Assembly (NCBI GenBank): GCA_028386065.3 | Contig: JAKUCV010007279.1 | Location: forward strand, 19,980-83,979 | Direction: 5' to 3' | DNA: 64,000 bases | DNA from: Turnera subulata | Lineage: Eukaryota; Streptophyta; Magnoliopsida; Malpighiales; Passifloraceae | Shown: positions 55,301 to 64,000 of the stretch, in pieces | Layout: every line of letters begins with the position of its first letter | How positions within the stretch are numbered: position 1 is the first letter of the stretch | The notes under the pieces: generated by a model | What the model was told of the DNA's origin: nothing | The model's database searches: none | The model's input: only the letters and a program-made list of their open reading frames with translations | Position numbers and translations under genes: made by a program

Positions 55301-56689
55301 TTCCTTTTCTTTTGATATTTCTTTTGGGAATTATTTCTATTAGTAATTAAATCATCTTTCCACGTGGTTGTTGCTTCTTTGGATTGTTTCTTCTGCAACC
55401 TATTTGATAAAAAATCATTGCAGATTTGAAATATTTGATTTACTGTTGTTGATACTAGTAATTTTTCTGCTTAGGTGAGAGTTGCTGGGAGACACAGTTT
55501 ATGGAAAGTTTCTCCTGGAGATGCTGAAAGACTTTCAGGATTTGAAGTAGGTGATTGGGTACGTTCAAAACCAAGTTTGGGAACTAGGCCAAGCTACGAC
55601 TGGAACAGTATCGGAAAGGAAAGCTTAGCCGTGGTGCATAGCATACAAGAAACAGGTTATCTAGAGCTGGCTTGTTGTTTCCGTAAGGGACGGTGGATTA
55701 CTCATTACACAGATGTGGAAAAAGTTCCATCCTTTAATATTGGGCAGCATGTCCGGTTTCGAGATGGACTGGTTGAGCCTAGATGGGGCTGGAGAGGGGC
55801 TCATCCTGATTCCCGAGGCATAGTAACGTCTGTGCATGCTGATGGAGAAGTGAGGGTAGCTTTCTTTGGTTTGCCTGGGTTGTGGAGAGGAGATCCTGCC
55901 GATCTTGAGGTTGAGCAGATGTTTGAAGTCGGTGAGTGGGTGAGATTAAGGGAAGACACTAGTAGTTGGAAATCCATCGGGCCTGGTAGTGTTGGAATTG
56001 TACATGGTATAGGATATGATGGGGATCAATGGGATGGAAACATCTATGTGGGGTTTTGTGGGGAGCAAGAAAGATGGGCTGGACCTACTTCTCATCTTGA
56101 AAGAGCCGAAAAGCTCATGGTTGGGCAGAAGGTTAGGGTTAAACTCTCTGTGAAACAGCCAAGATTTGGGTGGTCTGGCCATAGTCATGGAAGTGTTGGC
56201 ACCGTTTCGGCAATTGATGCTGACGGAAAGCTGAGAATATATACTCCAGTAGGCTCCAAGACTTGGATGCTCGATCCATCGGAAGTGGAAGTGGTAGAGG
56301 AAGAGGAACTTCGCATTGGAGACTGGGTGAGGGTAAGGGCATCTGTTTCAACTCCTACATACCACTGGGGGGAGGTGAATCATTCAAGTGTTGGTATTGT
56401 GCATCGGATGGAAAACGGGGAACTGTGGGTTGCATTCTGCTTCATGGAAAGGCTGTGGCTTTGCAAGGCATGGGAAATGGAACGGGTGAGACCATTCCAA
56501 GTGGGTGACAAGGTGAGAATTAAAGAAGGGCTCATAGCTCCTCGGTGGGGTTGGGGAATGGAGACTCATGCAAGCAAAGGCCAGGTTGTTGGGGTTGATG
56601 CAAATGGAAAATTGAGGATTAAATTTCAGTGGAGAGAAGGGAGGGCATGGATTGGGGATCCGGCTGATATTGTGCTTGATGAGAGCTAA
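46355..56689 (+). CDS. KEG: KEG, RING-kinase-ankyrin-HERC2-like E3 ubiquitin ligase
   Basis: Sixteen exons with GT-AG introns: 46355-47088, 47566-47928, 48045-48275, 48435-48560, 48652-48988, 49069-49226, 49812-49969, 50166-50287, 50911-51045, 51587-51711, 52153-52257, 52980-53213, 54195-54528, 54633-54821, 54977-55282, 55475-56689. They sum to 4872 nt, 1623 aa, close to Arabidopsis KEG (about 1625). RING C3HC4 at residues 6-51; acidic Asp run about 88-112; kinase about 138-430, with LGEGGRTRVE loop, VAVKK lysine, CMNLKPSN in place of HRDLKPxN, and SDYG for DFG; ankyrin repeats about 485-830; 12 HERC2-like repeats (GDWV, GQHV, GDRV types) from about 865. In Arabidopsis KEG ubiquitinates ABI5 to restrain ABA signalling and works at the trans-Golgi/early endosome. 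The frame appears intact. Confidence 0.95.
51757..52092 (+). repeat. Tandem duplication of about 189 bp within KEG intron 10
   Basis: The segment starting TTCTTTTTGACTTACTGC (51761) recurs at 51950. It includes two copies of TTTCTGACTGTAG, a possible decoy splice acceptor ahead of the true one at 52152. Confidence 0.8.
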
Positions 56690-57933
56690 TCAATCAGAGT
56701 ATAGGTGTTGGTGAAACCTACCTTGGGCTGATTATTTCTGTTTGCTCCTCGTGGTATGGGGTTCCGGCCTCCTAGCCAGAGTCTGAGAAGCAACTCGAGT
56801 GGCTGCTGCAGTGGATTAATTATTGGTGGGATGATTGACTGACGGTATGTTGGTTTTCGGAACAAATGGGATTTGTTTATTGTTAATAAACAAAAGACAT
56901 ACAGAGAGACGGATATATAAGGGAGCTTGGGTTCCATTATTGGTAATCACAGAAGATAGAAAAGCGAGCGGGAAGCAGGTTGCTATAGCCATTTGTATCT
57001 CACAAACAGTGATATTAGTTGACAAAGCTTTTTGGCGTATATATTGTATAATCCTAATTTGTCATTATTTTGTACAAATTGAAACATTATTAATCTGGCA
57101 AGTTACCTTTACCCGATTTACTGTCAGAGAGGTGCACATGCACAATTAATTACTAGCGCAGTCTTTTAAGGTCCGATTTTCAGAAACTTGAATGAATGTA
57201 TCCTTGAAGCTTGGAAATGATCTCCGGCGCATGTCCGGGCATTTTGAAGTAGTCATATTATGTGACACGTTCATGTCAAAGTTTTAATTGGCTTGAGTAG
57301 TACCAAACCATTGAACCACTATGGAGCATGAGGATCACCGAAGTTTTCCCTCTTTTCTTTCATGATCATAGTGATGTGGGCAAGCCTAGCTAGCAGCACA
57401 ATCACTTGCTTTTCTATTGCTGTTGGCCCTTTTTTTTTTTTTCCTTCTAAGATGAAAGATTTCAAATTTCAAATATTGCACAAACAACAGTTTTACCGTC
57501 GAGGGCCCCTGCGCATTTGGGAATATCTTTGTTAATTCTATAGATGAATATTACACATTACGTGGGCAGATGGCATTTCCTGGAGATCTCCAACAAAAAA
57601 CAAAATAACAATCCACGGTCAAGCTGTTTAAGTAGCCTACTGCATCAAGGGACATACACAGCGGCTAGAAGATATAATTTTAGTAAAAATTTCAGGAGTA
57701 ACTCCCTGAATGAAAATACATCAGACAGTCAGTGACATTAGGACATTCTGAAACAATACAAAACGAAGGAACTATGTAAAAATCCTGAGATATTACTACT
57801 AATTTTCTTTACTTGGATGAAGAGTTAAAAAAGAAAATTGCTCCGACCGTTATTATGGGGTTTGTGAGCATGACATTTTGTTTATGCACAGGGCTAAACC
57901 AAGGTCCCAAATGGCTGGAGATTTCCCGGCAGC
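56690..57933. other. KEG 3' UTR and convergent intergenic region
   Basis: An AATAAA-like sequence (AATAAACAAAAG, about 56885) lies about 200 bp after the KEG stop and may be its poly(A) signal. The remainder to 57933 holds the 3' UTR of the convergent Nudix gene and the spacer. No other gene is supported. Confidence 0.5.
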
Positions 57934-60900
57934 TTACATCTTTTCTTCAAGCCAGAGAGAGAAGTTCTTCAGAGCCTCTTCCATCCATTTGTGTCGACAA
58001 TTCTCAACAGCTTCAGGTATAGTCAACCAACTTCTAGTCCTCCTACTCTTCTCCGGCCACGATGCTAGCTCCTCTTTCACCAACAAAGCAAACATCGCAG
58101 CTTTGCATAAACCCTCTGGGCAACATTCATCTTGTAGAGTTTTACTCTTGAAGTGATAGTCCCCAATAAAATCCTGAGACCCAGTCAAATGAACATAAAT
58201 ATTTGTAGGGCCAAATTGTTATAACATAAAAAAGGACAAAACTACAAAGTAACAGATGCTGACAAGAAACGAGAAGCTTCATCAACCCTTTTGCTTCGCC
58301 ATGATTAACAAGAGAAAGCATTAGTGATTACCAGTCCCTAGATCTGGATAACCTGTGTCTAATTTAGAGCGCATAAACATCACATATTAAACCCTACCAA
58401 GTTTCAAGGACTCGTCTCTTTTCATTTCTGGTCAGCTCGACGAGAATGAAAATCTCCTTCTAACATAACTTCATAACATCCCACACTAAACATACGAATC
58501 TAGAGGCACCAGTACGAACTTAGCTGAACAACCTTAACCGATAACACAATTTCACATCTGTCAACTTACACACTTTAACTTTTTGTGATAGTGATGGTCA
58601 AGGTAAATATAAACATTTCCATAAATGAGAGAATAACAAACATAAAACTTTATTTCGATATGGAAGAGCGTTGAACAACTGGGAGACATACTTATTCTAC
58701 ATCAGCCTAGTCAAACAGAAAGCAAACTTCACATATTCTAACATGATGAATCGACATACTTGCACTGAATTAGGAGCCCAGTCTCTGGTCAAGCATAATG
58801 TTCTGAAGGCTTCTTCATATTTGCATTAACTTTGGCAATAGCAGCTGACTAATATGATTAGCATTCTTCAGAAACCTAGTAATAATTAATATCAATAAAT
58901 GCAACTCCTTTTCCAAGATTGTTCTTCTTATATTTCATGTGATGCCTACTGACCACCAGTACATGTAAAATAATTCTAGACAAGATAATAAAAATGTAAC
59001 ACGGCCAAATTTAGAAGCAGTTCAGGTAGGGAGAAAGCCAACTGTTCAGGCTGGGGTGAAAAAATAGAAAGGTAAAATTCATAATGGGTTTCAGAACATT
59101 CCTAACAAAAGAAATGACGAAACAATCTCAGAGATAGAAGAAAACGAGAGCATGTCGTTACAAGTAAAATTTTACCATGAGATCACCTCGAACACCAGCT
59201 TCTTCAATAGCTTCCCGAAGTGCTGCCTCTTCCACAGTTTCATCATTCTCCCACCCTCCCTGTGATCAAACAAGAACATAATTACAGCAAATCCTCTTTT
59301 TTCCTTTTTAGGAAAAAAAAAAAAAGTGATTACAGATATGACCTTTTTGGCTCATCAAACAGATTTGGCATTTAATCCTATAATGAAATAATAGGGCCTG
59401 GTATATTTCAATAATCAAGGCAGGAAAATAAAATAATGAGAACAGACTGGTTCAGTGTGCAATATGAAAACATATACGGCGCCCACATGCGCAGCTCAAT
59501 TCTGAATTATGCCACCCGGAACCAAAGAAAAGAATATCTTACTATTGAGAAGCCTTGACAACACCTGCATACATTTACAGCTATATGGTGAACGTGTCAC
59601 CTTCTTACTCTCAACCCAGTAGACTCCCATATGACTCTGATGCTCCATGTTCAAGAAGAGGTGCAAGACACAGTACCGTACAGGATGTCATTATACCATG
59701 GAAAAGAAGGAATAGAATTGAAATGAAGATGATGATGCCCAAAACCACCATTTTCAACCTTGCTTAGTATGCAGGGAGCACATTTGATTCGATCCACAAT
59801 TGCCAATAAGTAGCTCAACAATTTGTTTATTTTGTGTTCTTTTTTACCAGTGACAATAGCATGAGGAGTTACAAAACATGAGTGCAATGTAGAATCTCCA
59901 ATACTTAGGAGGTGAGAACCAATAAACATAAAATTTGGATTTGAAATAAGCCTAAAAATGCATCAAAGCTGCAAGCAACATAATAGCAGAAGCAAGAAGT
60001 TGATTAAAAAAAAAAAATCTCTAGGATGGTTAGAATTTAAGAAAAATTAGGCTACATATGAATCTGGAAATAAAATGAAAACAACAGCATGTAGTATGGT
60101 AAAGAGGCAACAAACATTAAGGGATGATTAATTAACTTCTTTTAGCACTGAAACATAACTAATACATTGAATAGGGAAGGAAAAAAAAAGCCAGGGAAGC
60201 ATAAAAAACACTTTTACCTTTGGGAACAAGAGACCTGGTCCACTAGTTGAATTAATCATAAGAACCTCAACAATCTTCTCCAAATCAGCATCACCGTTTT
60301 CATTATCATTTCTATACCTAAATGGAATACACCTGTCAATAAAACATCCGGGTAAGTAACTTAAAGACAAACAGAAATGTGGAACTGGTCTGCCAGCAAG
60401 AACTATAGCAAATCAGTCATGATGTGATATTTTGTTTTGTATTTAACTCTGATCACTATTTTTCTTCACATTATACTGGAAGTTGGACAGCCCTATGACA
60501 AAGAAACAATCCCCGGTGAAGGAGTAAGAACTCATTGATGCCTAACCACAGTAGCTGAACCAAACCGCTTATTCCCATCATAGAACATAAGCAAAACCAC
60601 CTCCCTTCATGAAAATCAGTCCAAAAATCAGCAAGCAATCCCAAAAATTTTGTTTCGAGGAAAATGAACATCACACTCTCCATTAGAGGTTGCACCAAGG
60701 AAAGCAACAATGTTGTTTACTATGTAAGAGTGTAGCTCCGCAACTAGGGTACTGTAATTGCCAAATGATAGAGATAAATTAAGGCAACGCACACCCATTA
60801 TTTATGCGGATGCCATTGAAAGAGGAAGAAAATAGTTGTTTTAAAAGAAAGAAAACCAACCAAACACCACCAATTAAAAGAAAAAGAAAAGAAAAGAAAA

Positions 60901-61181
60901 GAAGAAGAGGGAAAACGACCAATACACATACAAAGTCAAAAATGAAAATGACAGGAAGTAATGTGAGAGACCTACAATCACATCAGTAAAACACATCATG
61001 CATGCGCATACATAAGCAAAACCCAAGCACATAAAGATAAAAAGCAATTTTTAAGACATAAAACAAAAAAGAGAAAAAAGAAAAGAGAAGGGTGGGGGTA
61101 TGTTTATTACCCGGCGACAAGGCGACAACCGCCCTCGTACCGCTGTTGGTGCCGACCAGTTCGCGCCACCAATTCAGCCAT
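57934..61181 (-). CDS. Nudix hydrolase, NUDT16/NUDT12-type
   Basis: Four exons on the minus strand: 61181-61111, 60332-60218, 59259-59176, 58173-57934. All introns are GT-AG and the exons sum to 510 nt, 169 aa plus stop. The protein starts MAELVARTGRHQQRYEGG (ATG at 61181). Exons 2-3 carry VEVLMINSTSGPGLLFPK and a perfect Nudix box GX5EX7REUXEEXGU (GGWENDETVEEAALREAIEE then AGV), which binds the metal and cleaves a nucleoside- or inositol-linked diphosphate. Exon 4 has FKSKTL and PEGLCKAAMFALLVKEEL, typical of the plant NUDT4/12/13/16/21 group. No mitochondrial targeting extension is seen. The exact substrate is not known. It is convergent with KEG. Confidence 0.9.
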
Positions 61182-61700
61182 TACTTCTAAACGTATGGAA
61201 TAGAAAGCCAAGGGAAAAAAAACTTTTAAGAAAGAAAAAAAAAACTTTCTGTGTTATTGTGTTTGGGTCAAAAAGCTCGCATCTTTAAGAATATCAATAA
61301 AATTGAACTCAAACCCATGAATTCTGGGGCCGTAAGGAATCTGGGGAGGGTGGCTAAGCATGCAGAGGATGATGGGTCCGGCATTGGCGGTTGGGGTGGC
61401 GGAGGAGACGGTGGGGATTGGAGCAATGTGACATGATCCAATTGGAGGTGTTGGTTGGTTTGTTGGTGTTGCTCTGGCTGTTGTGGAGGAAGTTGGAATC
61501 GTATTAGGGAAAAAAAATAAAAATTAAAAATTAAAAATTTAAAAACCCACGAAAACTAAAATAAAAAATAAAAAAATAAAAAGTAAAAGAACTTTATTTT
61601 GGTTTAGAGAGAAGAGAGAGTAGAGGGATAGGAGGGTTTGAGTTAAAATGGTAAAGCGGAGGAAACGGATCGGACGGTGGGGGTGGTCAAAGAGTCACGT
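61182..61700 (-). promoter_or_regulatory. Nudix gene 5' region and promoter
   Basis: Upstream of the ATG. A perfect G-box CACGTG (61696-61701) sits beside W-box-like GGTCAA (61685-61690; TTGACC on the minus strand), about 510 bp upstream of the ATG. A-rich low-complexity stretches occur at 61500-61590. The start site is not identified. Confidence 0.4.
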
Positions 61701-62199
61701 GGAGAAGCAGTGAGTCAATTTTTCCTATTGCTTGCTTTCTCTTTGGAATGGATGGATTCTTTAATTATATTGGCTATATTGCCTATTGTTTTTTTCCTTA
61801 CTCCTTAAACTAACTATTATTTTTTAATTTTTCATTTGATATCAAGACTAATCATGAACCTATTTAGGTCATCCACCTAATTATGGTAGATAAGTCTCCC
61901 AATAAAATTCTTTTACTTACACAAAGACTCACTTTAACTAACTATTATTGTAACTAATTATGTCAAGAGGTGAATGCTATTATCATTTCAATACACATCA
62001 TATGCATATCCACCTAATACCTATTAGAGGGATTAATATTGATATTTTTTTCTTGTTTGGTATGTGTTCATATGTGGTTTTTTGATAAATTGCATATTTT
62101 GATTCTCAAAAATATATTGATATTCTTTTAATATTTTAATAAATTTACCAATATGAGACATTAACCTTATACAATAGATTAATAATTCTCAACCTAGTG
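61701..62199. other. AT-rich intergenic sequence
   Basis: No gene, repeat unit or RNA gene was recognised. Confidence 0.4.
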
Positions 62200-62345
62200 A
62201 GAATTTTTTTTCTTCTTCTTTCCCTTCTCTCTTCCCCTCTTTCTTTTTTCTTTTGATACTAGTCGAGGAAAGTGAGACTCGAACCCGAGACCTCACCTCT
62301 CTTGCGCTTTTAACACAAGAGTGCCAATGCGCTGCAAGCCCATTG
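62200..62345 (-). mobile_element. Possible tRNA-derived SINE
   Basis: On the minus strand a tRNA-like head contains 'gcttgcagcgcattggc' (box A-like) and GGGTTCGAGTCTC (box B-like), then a purine-rich tail ending in AAGAAGAAAAAAAA at about 62200. This order fits a plant SINE. No target duplication was confirmed, and cloverleaf folding was not tested. Confidence 0.4.
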
Positions 62346-62878
62346 GTTCCCCCTCTTCTCTTTAATTTTACTATTCCAATATGAAGTTAGAAAGTTGACT
62401 TGTCGTTACATAGTCTGCTCTTTTACTTGAAGAATGCCTCTACATGCCATATGTATACCTTATCCTCCTATTTGCCAACGGGTAGTAAGAAACAACTATG
62501 CAACCGAGGAGTAAGAAACAACTGTGCAACTAACGATCCATGAAATCTAGATGGTATTGATAGAAATCTTCATTTCTTATTCCACGATAATTGAAATTAT
62601 CATCGTGGCTCCAATTGAATGGCTTATGAGGCTTTAAATACTTTACATTTATCATTCCACCGTGTTCCTATCCGTGCAAAGACTTAGAGGCAATATGCTC
62701 CTTGTGAGAGCTTATATCATGGATAGACCTTTCCAAATAGGTGACCATTTTTCAAACTGTGAATCCAAAGACTTAAGGCAATACGACTCCTTGTCTTAGA
62801 ACTATTCAAAGTAGATTTGCCACATCTTTGGTGGCACAATCCCACTTGCGCATTTCTCTCAGAATCTAGTTCAAGGTC
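62346..62878. other. Unassigned sequence
   Basis: No credible ORF. It has recurring phrases ('gcaaagacttagaggcaatatgctccttg', 'ccaaagacttaaggcaatacgactccttg') about 105 bp apart, suggesting a degenerate direct repeat, perhaps an LTR remnant. Confidence 0.3.
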
Positions 62879-63802
62879 GTGTAAGTTTCCCGTAAACTAT
62901 ATGACACTCATATACAACATCAATCATGCAGCGGAAGCACGGAAACTAACCAAGAACCACATGTGAAGCATATAAACCGTATAACAAAATTTGGTACCTT
63001 GTTCGGTTGAGGTCTTTCACCCAACTGCTGGAACCGAATCAGCTAGAGCCAGACAAAGGCCTCGCCCCTCTACGGTATCCACACGAACCGTGATCAAGGT
63101 GGTGTCGTCACACGACCCAACTTCCGAGCACTCCCGGACTGGGTGCTAGCAGCAGAAACCGGGAGCTAGAATGGTTGTGGTGTTTCTCTTGTTTCTCAAA
63201 CAAGGGTGTATGTGTGTATGCTCTCTCAAGTTCTCAAGAACTCTTCTAAAGAACAAAACCAGAGTATGCCAAGATGAAGAGGAAGTGATCTAATCACTCA
63301 AACCACACATCCAAAGCTAGTGGTCTTTGTTGGTGTTCTTTCTTCTCTCTTTTACAAAGAAGAAGAAGAGGAAGTGAGTAAGTGAACTCAAGACTCTCTT
63401 GAGCTTCTTGTGTCTGTCAAAAACGTGATGTGCAGCTCTCAAAGGGTCTGAAAAAACTGATCACAACACACACACTTCCACTAACACATGTTGGCATAAG
63501 ATAATGTGACTAATGGCAAACATGGTGGTCCAATGATAATGACATTCATTATCATTAGCCTCCACTAATCACACTAATGTATTATCACACATGACAGCAC
63601 TAATAAGGCTCAATTATGCTGACATTCAGCAAACCAAACACCCAAAAACGACCCTGGTTCAACCATGGTCCAACCACGGTCAAACCACAAACCGGTCCAA
63701 CCATGGTCCAACCACGGTTCAACCACCTGCTCAAATCAACGATTCTATGTGTGTGACCCTGTAGGCACTTGTAACGTCCGGCAATAATTGTAAAATCCCA
63801 TT
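62879..63802 (-). repeat. Truncated reversed copy of the 22.4-kb copia LTR family
   Basis: On the plus strand it starts TGTAAGTTTCCCGTAAAC and follows the reverse of the LTR at 22434-23627 (R/U5 end first), with matching 'cctctacggtatccacacgaaccgtgatca' and the GGTCCAACC-type tandem array (63650-63725). It ends in the loop of the AATTGTAAAAT hairpin and joins gypsy-like coding sequence. No primer site or internal region lies beyond its left end. Confidence 0.75.
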
Positions 63803-64000
63803 TGATACGAGCAAGCCAATTCCAAGTGGAACTCAAGATCGTGATGATGCCATTAGCTTGCCTCAAGGACCAGTCACGAGGGCTCGGTTGAAGAAGATAA
63901 AGAATCTCATGTTACATTATGCTCAAACTTGGGTCAATCGGGAGTTGCAAGAAGATAAGTTGGACAAGTTTGGAGATGAATTTAAAGAGATTCCTAAGTT
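63803..64000 (+). pseudogene. Ty3-gypsy polyprotein fragment running off the window
   Basis: An open frame from about 63804 to the end reads LPQGPVTRARLKKIKNLM followed by a charged helix. The GP.TRARxKK motif recurs in plant Ty3-gypsy polyproteins. Only about 65 codons are visible and the start is a truncated junction, so completeness cannot be judged. Confidence 0.5.

Noticed and set aside
61251..61436. Gly-rich plus-strand frame upstream of the Nudix gene
   Set aside because: Short, starts at a non-ATG codon, no domain, and lies in the Nudix promoter/5' region.
62270..62340. A functional tRNA gene on the minus strand
   Set aside because: Only box-like motifs are present. No clear acceptor stem or anticodon arm was seen, and a purine-rich tail follows, so a SINE is more likely.

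Overview
This window is nuclear DNA from a flowering plant, probably a eudicot. The evidence is a 16-exon KEEP ON GOING (KEG) gene, a plant-type Nudix hydrolase gene with GT-AG introns, and a dense nest of plant LTR retrotransposons (Ty1-copia, Ty3-gypsy Tekay-like and Ogre/Tat-like), with a LINE and an endogenous pararetrovirus-like segment. Two short N runs (14553 and 22633-22637) mark assembly gaps.

Layout. 1-1283: SIRE-like copia remnants in reverse. 1284-17575: a Tekay-like solo LTR that was split twice. The first split is a minus-strand pararetrovirus-like segment (about 3550-7200). The second is a young, complete, non-autonomous Tekay-like element (8710-17021, TSD TACCC) that carries no gag-pol but has two antisense ORFs, each with its own TATA box; one ORF ends in a LINE endonuclease domain. 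17756-21690: an Ogre-like 5' LTR, primer site and leader, split by a reversed solo LTR (18442-20177, TSD ACAGC). 21690-31070: the RNase H and env-like part of a SIRE-like copia element, split by a complete copia element (22434-29365, TSD CTATC). The leader of that copia element holds about 1 kb of paired AACATCGATGTT palindromes. 31071-36514: Ogre-like LTR pieces in both orientations plus a 2.3 kb unassigned repeat-like stretch. 36515-43142: a decayed copia element, split by an unassigned AT-rich insert and by an Ogre-like solo LTR (40799-42341, TSD ACATT).

The gene-bearing part starts at about 43.1 kb. A LINE with a DUF4283/CCHC ORF1 but no ORF2 (43296-45709, 13-bp TSD) sits about 0.65 kb upstream of the KEG start codon. 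KEG (46355-56689, plus strand) appears intact. Summing the deduced exons gives 1623 codons, with a RING finger, a kinase, ankyrin repeats and 12 HERC2-like repeats. Downstream and convergent is a four-exon Nudix hydrolase gene (57934-61181, minus strand, 169 aa) with a perfect Nudix box. The right edge holds a possible SINE, a third, truncated copy of the 22.4-kb copia LTR, and a Ty3-gypsy-like ORF running off the window.

The host genes are ordinary housekeeping and signalling genes. The unusual material is in the mobile elements: (i) the phased, paired palindromes in a copia leader; (ii) a family of short hairpins with covarying arms around an AT-GTCT-AT core in the Tekay-like LTRs; (iii) antisense transcription units in a non-autonomous Tekay-like element; (iv) a GGCGGTCATG-type repeat block upstream of the TATA box in the Ogre-like LTRs; (v) a compact pararetrovirus-like operon with an odd gene order and no visible reverse transcriptase.
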